A DNA stretch of 64,000 nucleotides from Tipula vernalis. Its lineage: Eukaryota > Arthropoda > Insecta > Diptera > Tipulidae. The stretch spans positions 21,451,409-21,515,408 of the forward strand of contig OY282558.1 of assembly GCA_958295665.1 (NCBI GenBank). Reading direction: 5' to 3'. Position 1 is the first letter of the stretch. The number at the start of each line of letters is the position of its first letter. Under the pieces are notes generated by a model. It saw only the letters and a program-made list of their open reading frames with translations, made no database searches and was not told the origin of the DNA. The translations under genes were made by a program, and so were the position numbers. Positions 10,610 through 23,588 of the stretch are shown here, one piece after another.

Positions 10610-11860
10610 TTTTTGGAAAAACGCTATGAAAAGTGAGTATAGCTCATAATTCGAAAATCAGACGTGGGAACTAGTTGATTTACCACCGAATAAAAAACTA
10701 ATTGACTGTAAGTGGGCTTTAAAGCAAAGCGAAATGTTAGTGGTAAAATTATGCAACACAAAGCTAGATTGCTAATTAAAGGTTGGGGTCAGAAAAAGGG
10801 AATAGACTACGAGAAAACATGTTCACCTATCGTGAGGTATAGTTCCATACGTTTTCTATTGTCGATGTCAGCTGGATATTGGTCAAATAGATGCGGTCAC
10901 AGCGTTCCTCCTCGTGTCGTCTTCGAAAATTATTATACGGCATAAAACAATCCAGCCGAATACGGAATATTAAACTGAATGGTGCTTTAACAAATTTTGG
11001 ATTACAAAAATCGAAAGTCGGTCCATGTATTTATTTCAAAATTCAGGATAATCGAATAATCATAATTGCCATATATGTTGATGATTTTTTGATATTCTCT
11101 AATGACGAAAAATTTAAAAATGATTTAAAAAGGGGATTGATGGCATCATTTAAAATAAAAGATATTGGTCCTGCTCGTTATGTATTAGGGATACTTATTA
11201 CCCGCGATAGGAAACCGGGAACGATTTGGATCGATCAAAAGCAGTACATTACACAAATCTTAGCTAGATTTAGTATGAATGATTGCGGCTGTTTCTACTC
11301 CATTAAACGCAAATCAAAAGTTATCAAGTGAGTGAGATGTGTCCGAAAAATCAAGAAGACTGGAAGAGATGCAAAATGTACCTTATCAACAAGCCAATTT
11401 TATTTGCATCCCAAATATCCATGGTTGGTTATTGTGATACAGGTTGGATAAACGATTTAGATCAGAGACGATCTACAACAGAATATGCGTTTGTATATCA
11501 AAATGGCTCGATTTCATGGAATTCGAAGAAACAACCAACAGTGGCTTTATCTACGACCGAGGCGGAATATGACTTCTGCAATACAAGAAGCATTATGGTT
11601 AAAATGTCTTCAAATGGTACTTATGAAAAACACTTTAGAATGTGTTTCGATCTATTGCGTTGATAAAAGTGCCATTCAATTGAGTTCAAATGGTGCTTAT
11701 TATCCTAGGCTAGGACAGCATTCGAGAAAAGATAAACGATAAGAAGATTCAACCGAGATACTTACACCTACAGATGATATGATTGCAGATGTGTTGACGA
11801 AACCATGCAAGTTTCTTTTCTCTTACATTATGTACAAGCATGTACTCCAACTGTGTTTGG
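10610..11860 (+). pseudogene. Ty1/Copia retrotransposon pol remnant (RT-RNase H)
   Basis: Pieces in several frames make up a Copia-type polymerase. In order: NQTWELVDLPPNKK..DCKW (10650-10712), KARLLIKGWGQKKGIDYEKT (10757-10820), DIGQIDAVTAFL (10873-10905), LLYGIKQS (10930), the catalytic YVDDFLIFS (11077), KDIGPARYVLGI (11160), and RNase H blocks GYCDTGWINDLDQRRST (11430) and STTEAEYD (11550). PTDDMIADVLTKP (11770) closes the domain. Frameshifts near 10712, 10900 and 11330 and the absence of gag and integrase make it dead. LTRs were not found. Confidence 0.85.
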
Positions 11861-11869
11861 TTAAGGAAT

Positions 11870-12780
11870 AGCCATGTTCCATCCTAGTTTGCCGTTTTCC
11901 AGAACTCCATTTCCATCTCGCATGGCCAATTTCACTCAAACTGCTCAATTAAGCCAAGTTCCATTGTGTCTGGCCGTATTCCAAAACTTCATCTAATTTT
12001 CAGTAGTCTTATAGGCGAGTATTACAAAAAATGGCGTCGTTCGTTAACGGTTAATTTTAATTACTTGTCAGGGCGGGTGAGAATAATAATAATAATATTA
12101 TTATAACGATTAACGGTTTGGCGATTTTTTTCCAAAATTCTTATTTGATTTGCATCAGTTTCGCTGGTTTCTTATTTAAATCAAATATGAATATGATATT
12201 TACAATTGAATTCGAATCGTATTCCAAAATAATAATTGAATTCTTTAAAATCTGAAATCTAAAGACAAATAAATCTGCCGAAGCAATACGTGGCTGATCG
12301 CTCCCCGAATTATCCAATAGTAAAAGCAAGGTGTAACAGAAAAAGATAGTACGGCAGTTTGTTCGCTTTATCGGATTTCGTCCTAAATATTGATTCATGT
12401 TATGCAATCCTACTGGAAATGTCTAATACGAAATAGGGTTTAGTGAGGCGCAGTGTGATAAAAGGTTATGCTGTTCAAGTCACGTACACGTAAACATTTC
12501 TAGCAGAGTTGAAATATCGATTATTTTAAATGTTATCAATCATTATTGTCTTCAGTTTCTTTTGTTAAAAAGTGATTCACCAAATGCTAATCGTTACATC
12601 AAACACAAGCGACGAAAATAATCATCTGTGATGGCTCCAACTCCCAATACCTAAAATTATTTTCAAATGCCAAATATAAACTTAATTTTACTAAATAAAA
12701 CACAAATTTCATAGAGAAAAATAATTTTTAATGAGATCTATGGGTTTTTGTCTATTAATAACTAACATTTTGTAGCATAG
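11870..12780. other. Intergenic AT-rich sequence
   Basis: No convincing gene is seen. The 88-codon minus-strand frame at 12141-12407 has no recognisable motif. The part just after the Copia remnant may include decayed LTR sequence, but no paired copy was found. Confidence 0.4.
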
Positions 12781-12789
12781 TTTCAATAA

Positions 12790-12795
12790 TTTATT
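12790..12795 (-). promoter_or_regulatory. Candidate poly(A) signal of DPH1
   Basis: TTTATT on the plus strand reads AATAAA on the minus strand, about 120 nt downstream of the DPH1 stop at 12917. Other A-rich variants lie nearby, so the assignment is tentative. Confidence 0.35.
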
Positions 12796-12916
12796 TGTAA
12801 AAATGATAATTATAAATAATAATTAAGTAATATGTAGCAGTGTTGTAAAACTATAATAGAAATAAATAAATTTTTTTGTTAACTAAATGATAAAAAAATT
12901 TAGATTCCTCTTAATA

Positions 12917-14245
12917 TTAAGCTAATGAAGCCAACGGTCTTGGATTTGAAATTAATGGTTTCTCCGGGTTATCACATTTCCCACAGCATCCACCATTCGC
13001 CGCATTCTCACAATCGATCCGTGCTTCTGGTTTATGATTTGGTGTCCATTTACCTAAACTTTTGGCCGCATAGAAATCCATTGGATATGATTCGGCTTCT
13101 AAATCATCGGTTGTTAATCTCCATTCAGCATCACCAAGGGCAACTGATAATTCATACGGGGTAAGAAGTGGTTTTGGGAATGCAGTGCCCCAGTCGATGG
13201 ATAGTCTTGGACATGCTACTTGTACAAACGCGTCAACTTCTTTGAACAACTCTAGCTTGGTGGGGAAGATTTCTGAGAGTAGAATAATCGATGAATCCTT
13301 CCCATGAAATTTAATTCGATCTCTTAAATGCTGCATCACAGTGGTAGATCCTTGGCGGCCTAGTGTTCCTAATATTAATCCAAATTTTTTGGCTTTACGG
13401 CTAGCATCAATCGCTTTTTTACGATTTTGCCGCATTTGTTTGTGGTCGTAAAACTCCTGGGTGAATTTTTTCTCATACGGGTCATATTTGAATGCTTCAA
13501 GTGATGGATTTGCAATCATAGCTGCCTCTAGATGGAAACGACCGTCACCTAAATAGATAATACTGTGGTTAGCTGGTATCCGGGGTGCTGTACATCCTAG
13601 TACTTCCCCAGGACTTAATGGTTTTGATTGTGGTACTGTAATGTTATAACCAGCATCACGAAGTTCCTTTGCTGCCGAATGTACTGTTGATAAGAATTGT
13701 ATTGTACTGACGAAGGCCAATTGTTTGGTTTGATCGAAATTTTTCTTAATACTTTCTACAAAATGAAGGGCGTCAATTTTAATATCAACAAATATATACA
13801 ACACTTTGATTCCTGCGGTTTGATCGATGGGAATCAAGCAGCTATGTCCATAATGCACTAATAAATCAGCACCCAATGCCTTTGCTGTAAAATCATCGAT
13901 ACAGCAAGCTCCATAGGTAACATCTCCCATAATTACGGAATCAGCACCCGTAAACTTTTCAATTATATCGCTTATAACAAGAGAAAACAATAAAAGACCT
14001 TCGGGCATTTGTAACGCTACTCGCTTGGCCTTCAATTCCCTTATCCGCCAAATCGTTTTATGCATTTCGAAATTATAATTAGAAGGTAAAGCACTAATCG
14101 CTTCGTTAAGCTCTACATTATTTAACAATTCCTGTGGTATTTTGTTTACAGTCCGAGTGGCTGCTTTGAACACTTTGCGCACTGGTTTTGCCTTGACGAC
14201 CACAACATTAGAGACAGTGGTTCCATTTAAATTTTCCACTTCCAT
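12917..14245 (-). CDS. DPH1: Diphthamide biosynthesis protein 1 (2-(3-amino-3-carboxypropyl)histidine synthase subunit 1)
   Basis: A 442-residue single-exon protein. The family's landmarks are present: [14 protein letters not shown] near 75-88, [13 protein letters not shown] (Cys114/115), [11 protein letters not shown] near 131-141, LGCTAPRI (Cys218), [11 protein letters not shown] near 231, LGRQGSTTV near 296 and [10 protein letters not shown] (Cys345). Three conserved cysteines, about 115, 218 and 345, are those expected to hold the 4Fe-4S cluster. DPH1 with DPH2 uses this unusual SAM chemistry to transfer an aminocarboxypropyl group to a histidine of elongation factor 2, the first step of diphthamide synthesis in the cytosol. 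The Cys-rich C-terminus ([13 protein letters not shown]) lies beyond the core. The CDS appears complete and intact. Confidence 0.95.
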   Translation of the reverse strand: MEVENLNGTTVSNVVVVKAKPVRKVFKAATRTVNKIPQELLNNVELNEAISALPSNYNFEMHKTIWRIRELKAKRVALQMPEGLLLFSLVISDIIEKFTGADSVIMGDVTYGACCIDDFTAKALGADLLVHYGHSCLIPIDQTAGIKVLYIFVDIKIDALHFVESIKKNFDQTKQLAFVSTIQFLSTVHSAAKELRDAGYNITVPQSKPLSPGEVLGCTAPRIPANHSIIYLGDGRFHLEAAMIANPSLEAFKYDPYEKKFTQEFYDHKQMRQNRKKAIDASRKAKKFGLILGTLGRQGSTTVMQHLRDRIKFHGKDSSIILLSEIFPTKLELFKEVDAFVQVACPRLSIDWGTAFPKPLLTPYELSVALGDAEWRLTTDDLEAESYPMDFYAAKSLGKWTPNHKPEARIDCENAANGGCCGKCDNPEKPLISNPRPLASLA

Positions 14246-14985
14246 TGCCGTTTAATTAATTTCTTTTTTTTTGCACTTAAATCTTGAACTCGAACTCTAG
14301 AACGATACACAATAAACAACCTAACTTTAATAAATACAAATCACAACTGATTCGAGACACTGAGAGGGAGAGGATTGGACCAAAAAGATGTGAATAAAAG
14401 AAAACACCAAAAAAAGTTAGGTTAAAGGTCACGTACACTTACTTTTTGCGAATTTTTAAGGAAACAAATTGATTTTATTAACTAAATATACGTTCAACTA
14501 GTCACAAATTCTGTCGGATTTATTATTATGAACACAACATAATGAATTAATTTAGATTTTAGTGATTAAATGAATTTTGAACACGTAATTTACTCGATTT
14601 TATTTTACCTTTGACGAAATGAAATCTATAAAGTGACAGTCGATAAATTTGGTAACACTGTCTGTTTGCATATTTGGAGCATGTGTTTTGTGGTTTGCCA
14701 TCTAGCGGTGTTTTTTTATTCGCCTAAATTTTGATAATATTTTGTTAAAATATACGAAACAACATTAGACGGACGTTTTTTTTTTTTTAATTCACAGAAG
14801 CTTTCAGTTTGGGTTAGTTCGGCATGTGTTAATAATTTGGATGAGAAAATTTAGTCAAAAAAGAAAAGGACGTCAGCTTTAGTTCTTCCATACGCGATTC
14901 TAAGTATTCAGCAAAGTTGTTGGCTTTACCTTAAATAAACAAGCCTAGCCTAAGAAACTCCACAAGCAATGGTAAGCATTCGCCT
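14246..14985. other. DPH1 upstream region, no other gene seen
   Basis: Immediately upstream of DPH1 (minus strand) lies the presumed promoter and 5' UTR. The rest is AT-rich sequence with a T run at about 14778-14789. No coding or RNA gene is recognised. Confidence 0.4.
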
Positions 14986-14989
14986 TCAG

Positions 14990-16369
14990 CTAAGTGGCAC
15001 AAACACGTCTAAATGCACCTAGGAAGGCATCCGAGGAAAAATCTGTAGCGAGTTCCAAATGGACAGCCTTGGTTGCAAAACAGACGAAGATGCAGAGATA
15101 CGATTTATTTGGTTCTCGGCCACGAATTCTTTGCGTGACGTAAAATGGAGCACAAAAACCAATTCTAACACAGTGGAACCGTGGCACAGCTTCAAATCGC
15201 TCCTTCGGTAAATTTCCCATCTGTTCTACTATTGAAGTAGGGTTGACTCGGCGACAGCGGATGCAATCGGCCAACGTGAAGATATTTTCTGTGAAAATAC
15301 GTAAGCAGAGTTTTGTTAAATGCCAACGCGAAACCATGAAGTTTTATTACACCACTCGGAACAATATTTTCAAATAGGAACCATGGAATGGGTAATTGAT
15401 CCAGCTCACAAAGATTTTCTTGAAATGTCTGCCAATATGTGTGGTAGTTTATTGGAAGGGTCTCGCCCCAATCCAACTTATCTTGCCACAGCTTCTGCAT
15501 AAATACCTTTCCCAATACCACACCAAATAATCGTGTAATTTCAGAGATGACGACCCATTTCGTCACTTTGGCTTGACTGGAGAATTGTTGTAGCCGAAAT
15601 TGTAAGATTGTAAGACATCCCTTTTGGTTGCCACAAAATCCCCAATATATGTCGTCGTTATCAAACTTCATTAATTGCTCATGATGGTCGGCGAGAATAT
15701 CTGGCTGTTTTTCTCACCATTTTTGTAGTTCCACCCAACACGTGAAAAGCACGGGGAAGCTGCAGGGAACTTCTCTTGTCAATAGTAAAGTTGTTGTCTC
15801 TTCCAAATTGTAAAAAAGTCGCATGACCATTGTCGAGGTAATCGCACTGTAAATCTACCCGTTTCATCTCGTCGCACTTGCTCGACAAAATGTTTATCGC
15901 CTGGGTGATCCTAATCAATTTGGAGCCTTCTGCAATTCTGTCTAGCTTCCAAAATCTTCCAATGTCCTCTTCGATGGTCGTAATGGATGATGTTAATAGT
16001 GAAGTTGATTGCAGCCTCCTGCTGTAATTCAATCCATGACAGTGTTTTGAAGACACGGCAAATTGTCTCTTAATTTGATTTAACCGTCTTTGTTGAATAA
16101 ATCGAAGAAAATTTCCGTTCCAATTAGGTAGCAGTAGCAAAATTGGTTACCATTGATCGTAGTTTGAAGAATCCACAGGAGGAAGGCTGTATTGATGAGG
16201 TACCAATTTTTCCAATTTTGACAGACCAAAGCTGTAACCAAATGGATAATGTCTTTAATGGATGTGAGTGTAGTAGACTTGGACGACTTTGGAATAGCTG
16301 AGATAGCAGAGAAGCAATTGAACTGAAGATTTTCAGTATTAAGTTGTAGTTCAGTGTTTCTTGATCCAT
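14990..16369 (-). pseudogene. BEL/Pao retrotransposon pol remnant
   Basis: Read on the minus strand from 16369 down, broken frames give parts of a Pao-type polyprotein. ATYLIG-like and EEDIGRFWKLDRI pieces match the protease/RT spacer (about 16140-15900). Then KWVVISEITRLFGVV and WGETLPINYHTYWQTF match the RT/RNase H region (15570-15400). CIRCRRVNPTSIVEQMGNLPKERF and SYLCIFVCFATKAVHLELATDFSSDAFL match the integrase zinc binding and core start (15270-15020). The order agrees with BEL/Pao. Frameshifts and missing catalytic RT blocks show a dead, internally deleted copy. No LTR pair was found. Confidence 0.8.
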
Positions 16370-16689
16370 GTAATGTCCCTTCTCGTTATTTATTATTCTG
16401 TGGTTTATTCATATTAATTATGAATTTTTTTTGTAATCCAATAAATTTCTTGGTAATTTTTCGTGAACGTGTTTATCTTATCCGATCATCGAATGCACAG
16501 TTCGTGCAAAACACTAATGAAAATTTGACAGACTCACCGGCATTCTAAATAGGTTAAGCTGACCAACAAAATTTTTCATGTAGTAAATTTTTTGTTTCAA
16601 AAATTATCAATTAAGAAAAACAAAAAAAATGAAAATGTAGAACAACTCAAATGAGTTTAAAATTATAATTTTTAATTTTAATAATACGA

Positions 16690-16985
16690 AATGGTGGGGG
16701 TAATTCAGTGATTTTTGAGCCACCAAAATTTGTATAAAAAGGGGCAAAAATCACTGAATCAAGACAGAAAGATAGTGAGTGCAAGTCAGACAAGAGAGAT
16801 CGGTTAAGTCCGGTCAACCATAGGAGAGTAATTTGTAATCTGCCAGTAGAATAAGGCATTATCAGACATTTATTATAACTATAAGGCACATTAGTTACAT
16901 TTATTATAAGAAGGAAAATAAAACACAAACCAGCATACTAACATTTGACCACACAATTAATGAGACGAGTCTGTCAGCTGTCTCA
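16690..16985 (+). repeat. Possible solo LTR
   Basis: A TATA-like GTATAAAAAGGGG at about 16732 is followed by a moderately G-rich stretch and an A/T tail with repeated TTATTATAA-type words and GAAAATAAAA, the layout of an insect LTR with promoter and polyadenylation signal. No second copy or coding part lies beside it. This is a weak call. Confidence 0.3.
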
Positions 16986-16999
16986 TTAGAGACGGGTGA

Positions 17000-18950
17000 A
17001 AGTGTGTGGAAACCGCCCTCAGCCTTTTTACTGGTAATGCGCTACTAATTCAAGCTCTTACTAACCAACCCTTTTAAAGGATACTCAACAACCTAACAGT
17101 TATATAAAAACAATTAAGGCCCAGCGTTAGATAAGGATTCAATCTATGGGTCCGAAAATGTTTGTTCTGAGCTTTCCTATTTTTGTTTAAAAATCACCCT
17201 TGACCAAAAGTCAAGGTCTGGTATACTTTTGGTCCAGAAATTTTAAGCAAAAAAAAAAATGCGGTAGAAAAACCTCATGGCCAAACCAATATACCTCTAC
17301 TGGCCTTGAGCTTATATGCCACACGGGGTGACATAAGTGGTTGGAAACAAATTATGTTGTACATTGAGCTGAGTAAAACCCAGCTCAACTGCTACACATT
17401 TTATGTAGCGGCGCCGGTTTTTTCCTACATATTTGCAGTTTCATGTGATATTTTCGAATTTTTACCTAAAATTAAAAATGTTTTTAATTGAAAATATAAT
17501 TTATCAGAATTAAATTTTTGTTAGTTATTTTTATTTTACTTTTATGGATAATATTAAGCCGATCCCTCACGATTTGTATATTTTTTTGAGTACATTCACT
17601 ACTCCAGAACAAAAGAGTTTATAATAAATAGTTTTATAGATCTGATATTTGTCACATGGAAGTCGGCCGACTCCAATCGTCGATAATTAAATTCAGAAAC
17701 CGGGATAGAACTGTTAATAACATACTTTAGGGGCTACATTCTCGTACATCTAGCAGGACAAATCGTTGCTATTACCAAAAATGGCGCAATTGCCAGTCAC
17801 AATTTTGAAAATAAGAAATTAGATTTTCGAACGTCTAGCAAATCCTAAAAGGGAATTAATATTTTAAAATGCATCAGTTTATTTATAACATTCGAGACGT
17901 CAATGTATAAATAGTTTCTCATTTCAGATCTATTATTGAAAGAGATCAGCATTTAATGAAAAAATAATCTGCACGGATTCAACCTAACACGAAACAGTTT
18001 TCTTTGAATGTTGCAGTAATTCCTTTGACGAAGTTAATTACTATTCATTTATACCTAATATTATGAATAAATATTTAAAAAATTTGTTTTACAACAAAAT
18101 TTGGAACATATTTGAAAAATACTTTAATATTTGACTTACCATCTCAAAAAAAATGATACCAAGTTTTTGTGCTATTTCAGCTATGAAAGTTGCTAATTTG
18201 CTTATAATGTGGTAACGATAATGTAGCCCTATATAGTAAAACAGAATTAAAATTACTTAACTAACTTATAGTCAAATTGTACACGATAAAATTTAAGCCA
18301 AACAAATTTTTTTTTTTGGGAATCAAGAAACCTCTGACTTTCGTCGTGGTTTGTGCAACGTAAATTTTTCATTGAATATGCGAGAATCAGTGGGAACGAA
18401 ATAAATGGTTTGTTTCTCTGCTCGTAAAATTCACCATGAATCCTTAAAAAACCTATCATTGATTAAATTTTCGAATTCGAATTTGAGTGAAAAACAAAAA
18501 ATTCGAGATATGTAGTAAAAAAAACTATGTACAATGACAACAAAAAAAAAAAAGTCCTAATACCAAAACAACCGGATTTTTGCATATTTAAAAAAGACAC
18601 AAGACAAAATGAAAATCTAATTCAAACATAATAAATGACGTCATTGGATCATGCGCGTACGTACATCGTAAATGAAAACCAAAAGAAAAATCACCATCGT
18701 CGTCATTACATCTACATAATTTTTCTTTAGTTTTTCTCCTCATATCATTTTATTTTTGCCTTTGGTGTACTATAAAATTTTCTCGTATATGAAAATACAT
18801 GTTGTCTTTCTATTTTATTGACTCTATGTGTACATAATACAAAACAACAAAAACAAAAAAAAAGAGAAAAATTAGAGGAAAATAAACATAAAAAAAAACA
18901 AAAGATTTTCCTTTCGAGTATTTTTCTTTATTTTATGTTATTATCGAGCG
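17000..18950. other. Intergenic region upstream of the FBXL16-like gene
   Basis: No coding region is supported. A short stretch at 17195-17300 holds near-repeats of TTGACCAAAAGTCAAGGTC and TTTTGGTCC. The end of the region becomes very A/T-rich with long A runs. Confidence 0.4.
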
Positions 18951-19906
18951 CCGTTTCGTCTATAACAGTCTACAATACTTTTTCGATACGATTCGAATTT
19001 GTGTGTGAATTAGAAAAAAAAAAAGAAAAAAGGAAAAACAGTTTTTTATTTTTTATTTTTTTTTGTTGTTGTTAAAAAAGTGGAAAATTTATTCCGATTC
19101 GAATTTTTGGGGTTCCACTCCTTAAATTGTTCGATCGGCCGCGCGGCTATTTTGTTTTCGCTTAAAAAAACAAATTTTTAAAGGAAATTCTATTTTGTTT
19201 CATGTGCTGTTGTGTGCTATTATTAAGCGTGTGATTTTCCAATGCATTGCGAAAAACCTAAATGAAAAAATCTAAGTTACCCGGATAATTAAAGTTGTGT
19301 TCAAATTGTCTGTTGTGTGAAAAAGTGTATAGTGTAACGAGATGTGTAAATTTTCTAAAGTCTAAACAAAAAGAAAAATCGTTTTCTCTGTGACTACTGC
19401 GATTAGTGTTTTTTAATTTGTGATCCGTGTATGTTGTATTAGAAAAATACACTGTGTACAAAGTAGGAAACATTTTTTCTTACTAAATAAGATACAAAAT
19501 ATACATGAAAAGAGGATATTTTTTTTTGCATTTTAAATCAAAAGGAAAAATCGATTTTGTGTTTTTTTTTGTTAAGTAAATTTTTTGGTAATATAAAAAA
19601 GGAAAATACGAAAAGTTTATATAGAAGTAAAAATTTTCTTTGTGTAATTTTCCGTGTTTTTTTATTTTGTTGTTGGTTGTGATTTTTTATTTGATTCTGT
19701 GATAATCCATACAAAAATATATATTTAAAGGAAAATTCATATAAATGGTATTATTAAAGTTTAAAGATTAAACAAAAAAAAAAAAAAAAAATTTTTTTGT
19801 GAAAAGTCTATTTTATTTTTGTGACAGTGTGTGTGCGTGCTTAAAACAAATATTAGTTTTTTCCTATTGAAAAACGTAACGGATAAACTGGTAACACCTG
19901 CATCGA
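18950..19906 (+). promoter_or_regulatory. Presumed promoter and long A/T-rich 5' UTR of the FBXL16-like gene
   Basis: About 950 bp before the start codon are dominated by A and T runs with short GC-containing islands (for example CGATCGGCCGCGCGGC near 19131). It has no long frame on the plus strand that joins the coding exon. The true transcription start cannot be fixed from sequence. Confidence 0.35.
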
Positions 19907-20698
19907 ATGATAAAGATGTCATCAATTTCCGCTCAAGGTGTTGTTGAGCGAGCCTCAGCCGAATTATCAAAGCGTATAAATGGCTTAGGCCTACGGAAAC
20001 ATCATCATGGGCATAGTGGTAAAACAAGTGTTATGGAACGTGTGACTAATGTATTATGTGGTGGTAGCAGTAGTGGAAGTCATAATAATTCAATTAATGC
20101 GCCGGAGAAACCGTCCAGATTACAGTCCGGCAACAAACAATTACAACAAATTGGCAATACCAAAAATAGTGTAAACGGTAGTGGTGTTGGTGGCGGTGGT
20201 GGAGGGAGTGGTAGCCTTCAAAATACACCACAAGCGATACGTAAATCGCAACATCAGATGTTATCACACCAGCAGCATCCATGTCAATCGACTTCGCAGC
20301 ATCCACCACCAATTTTGACAATAGACGAATTATTTATGGATGAGAATTTTTTAAATAAGTTTTTTTTATATTTTTCTTCAATCGAGCGATGCACTCTGGC
20401 CCAAGTGTGTCATCGGTGGCGTGAAATATTGTATCGTAATCATAGATACTGGAGTGGATTAATACCAGTGTTACCATGTCGCGAATTACGTCAAATGCCT
20501 AATCATGACAGAGTGAAATTATATAATACGATTGTATGGCGTGGCTACCATTGCATGTGTTTGGTCGGGGCTACGGATGAAGATGCATTAGATATAATTC
20601 ATCAATTTAAATTAGCATCAAAAAATATACATTCCATAAGTTTACGTTGTTCGTCGATAAGTGATCGAGGGTTAGAAACATTATTGGACCATCTTCAG
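19907..20698 (+). CDS. FBXL16-like F-box/LRR protein, first coding exon
   Basis: The exon encodes 264 residues from the ATG at 19907, or 261 from the ATG at 19916. The latter has the better context (AAG before ATG) and gives an MSS start. The first 135 residues are low-complexity (Ser/Gly/His/Gln rich, with a GGGGGG run). An F-box follows at about 137-185 (FSSIERCTLAQVCHRWREILY), then WSGLIPVL and CLVGATDEDALDIIHQF, and the first leucine-rich repeat (SLRCSSISDRGLETLLDHLQ), in the FBXL16 order. The exon stops in phase 0 at a GTAAAA donor (20699). FBXL16 is an F-box/LRR protein that associates with PP2A and SCF components and is mainly neuronal in vertebrates. The remaining repeats are not visible in this window. 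Confidence 0.85.
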
Positions 20699-20734
20699 GT
20701 AAAAATTGAAATTCTTAACATTAATTACAATTAA

Positions 20735-22200
20735 TTATTCTGTTTCAAGTTCAAGATTTTCTTTTTATTTTATTTTAAATATAAAATGTTTTTCACCAAT
20801 TGAGTGAAAATCTATTTTTAATCCCTATATATGATGTTTGTGTTGCAACGAATATTTATTGGGTTTTAAAATAAGTATTTAAAATATTTTAGATCTAAAT
20901 AGATGTAGGTATGTAGGTATAGGTATATATGTATATATACGTATACGAATAGATAAACTCTTAACTTACATACATTTGAAAAAAATGCGAATTCTATTTT
21001 TGTGTTCAGAAAACAACAAACAAATTGTTTTAGTTTTGTTCTAAAGAAATCAATTAAAATACTTTGGCGAAATTTTTCATGACTTAGCAAGTTTAGCATG
21101 CGAGAATTTTTTTAAGGTGTAATATTGTCTTGATTATCAATAGATTATAAGAATTCTTTGATAAACACGTGATCAAGTGATTATCGTTGTTTATTTGTGT
21201 GATTTTAATTTAAATTTGCTTGATATGGGTACGATTGTATTTCTATTTTTTAAGGATCTTCTGAAAATTTGAATTTTACTTTGTTAAAATTAATTGATCA
21301 ATTAAAGAATTTTCAAAACTAACGAAATTAATTAGAAATACTATACACAGTCGTGCGGTGCTATATCATCTAAACTTTTTTTTTGACAAAACTGAAATTT
21401 TGGCCAAATTGAGTTATTGAAACCAATTGAATGCTATAGTAATAATGATTACCATTAAGATTTAATCAAAACTACATTAAAAAATACACTAGTTTCAAAA
21501 CTTTGATATCGATTTTCTCAAAACTCATTTTCTGTATACTACTCGTACTATATAGTTAAGTATAAATATAAGAGTAAAGCAAACTTTTTGTTTGGATAAA
21601 TTTCTTTATAGATACATATCTACCAGATCTTGGTATGAATATTATGCTGATATTATTTACAATTCTTTTAAATCAGAAATTAAACCAATCCAAAACGAGA
21701 TAGCCTAGTTTCTTTTGACGACTTGTTTACGTTATTCTTATTCATTAATTTGGAAATAATTTCGACGAGCAAATAACATTAGAAATATGTATGAAAATTA
21801 CATTTTTATCAAATCACTGAATCATGCATGCTTCAGCATCGACTCAAATATCACGGTTTTTTTCAATAAATGTCAAAATACATTTTTTACCTTCATTTTA
21901 AAGAATTATTAGTAACCGCATTCGTTGATTTGAATTGCAAATTAACTAGTTAATCGATTTGTGATTATAACTTTACGATTAGCAAATCGGTATCGTCGAT
22001 TCGTTTTAATTTCTATTTAGCACATTTTTACACGTACAATAAATAAAAATAAGTATTTCATTTTTAATCGGCATAACGATGAGCATATAGCAGAATTAAT
22101 GTTACATAAATAATACTGATGAAACTGAAAGCCAGCCAATATGTCTGAAATTTTATTCAATTCAAGGTTCGAGAACATCGCTATATGAAAATATCTAAAC
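20735..22200. other. Intronic AT-rich sequence, no gene seen
   Basis: Contains short runs of alternating TA/GTA (20900-20945) and no coding evidence. Confidence 0.4.
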
Positions 22201-22560
22201 ATCTCGAATAAATATCACAAACTTCTAAAATAATTTGAAAAATCGCAACAATTTCGAAATAATCTTAAAAATTTCGAAGTGTACACTAAAATCTGGAAAA
22301 TCTCTCACAAATTTCGAATGAACTCAAAATATTGAAAACTGTTGATATAATCTCGAAAAATCTTCAAAATCTTCTAAATCCATGAATCAGATTTATATCT
22401 GTAAGTCTGTAGGATCTGCAACTCTTAAATAAGCTCAAATCGTTAAATAAGAAAAGGGAGATTTAGAATAAACTCGAATAACCACGTTACCCCTGAAAAG
22501 CTTGAATAATTTCTTTGAGGAACTCGAATTATCTCAAACTATTTCAATAATTTCAAAAAG
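22200..22560. repeat. Degenerate short tandem motif (TCTCGAAAA/ATTTCGAAA)
   Basis: Words such as AATTTCGAA, AATCTCGAAA and AAATCTTC recur about every 20-30 bases with many changes. It looks like an old minisatellite or low-complexity expansion. Confidence 0.4.
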
Positions 22561-22584
22561 TTTGGAAGTCTCCAATCCGGCAAA

Positions 22585-23200
22585 TCTCAAACCATTGCGC
22601 TCGACATAACGAAGGCGTTCGATCGTGTGTGGTACAAGGGTTTACTGTGCAAGTTGGGAGTAATTGAGCTTCCCAGTACGTTGGTTTCTTGGATTGAGAA
22701 TTTTCTTTTCTGTCGCAGAATTCAAGTGGTGGTAGATGGTGCAATATCCGTTCCTCACACTTTAAATTCTGGTGTCCGTTTTGTCCTCTACACATTTTAT
22801 AATTTTCATCAATGATCTTTTATTCGTGACTCTCTTCTACTTCATCACGAAACAAAGTTCTTATCGAGAGGATTGCCAGGAGAGCTCAGCTTGAGTATGA
22901 TCTCATTACGACTCTCAAATGGGGTGAGGCAAACTGTTTTATATTTAATACGAAGAAGTTTCAATCGTGTGTTTTCCCTGGAATGATAAACAAATAATTT
23001 CACAAAAGAATTAGAATCAACCAATAAACTATCAGTTTTTGTAATCCATTCACATTTCAATTGCATCCCCTCAGAAAAATCTGAATGCCGATCATGAACT
23101 CGTATCTCTCGGTTTTCGAGCTACAAGTTTCGAGAACTCAATTTACAAAGACGCAATTGGAAGAAATCCTAATTATGCATATAAACGTTATGAAAGCTCA
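22585..23200 (+). pseudogene. LINE reverse transcriptase fragment
   Basis: The frame reads IALDITKAFDRVWYKGLL (catalytic D of RT motif A) and then SWIENFLFCRRIQVVVDG and HTLNSGV, where PQGS should follow but is missing. FINDLL-like residues appear in another frame near 22810. This fits a Jockey/R1-type LINE. Stops and frameshifts show it is dead. Confidence 0.75.
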
Positions 23201-23588
23201 AAATGTCTTAGATTGTCGCGTCACCAGCAGTCGTCCCAATTTTCGGATTTGATGGTCTTACATTCTTTTTTCAATAAAATTTAATTTTATATAATACATT
23301 GGAATTGTCTTAATAAATAGCGATTATTCGATATGTTGCCACTATGTTGAGTTTAAGCTTATTCGAGATTGGTTTGGAGTGTTATGATGTGCATCTCATA
23401 TAAGCGAAATTTTATGTACATATTTTCGATATCGTTCGAGTTTAATTTGGATTAAATTAAGCGTAGCATTGGGTTAAATTCTGGAAATTAATTGCTTGGC
23501 GTCGAAGTGATTCGAAATTATCTACAAACATTATTCAATATTGACGTTATTCGGGCTCCTCTAGTTGCTTTTTCGAGAATGAGGTTCT
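23200..23588. other. Intronic AT-rich sequence, no gene seen
   Basis: Nothing recognisable; it leads into the palindromic repeat cluster. Confidence 0.4.

Noticed and set aside
12141..12407. 88-codon minus-strand frame upstream of DPH1's 3' end
   Set aside because: No recognisable family and typical of chance in AT-rich DNA.
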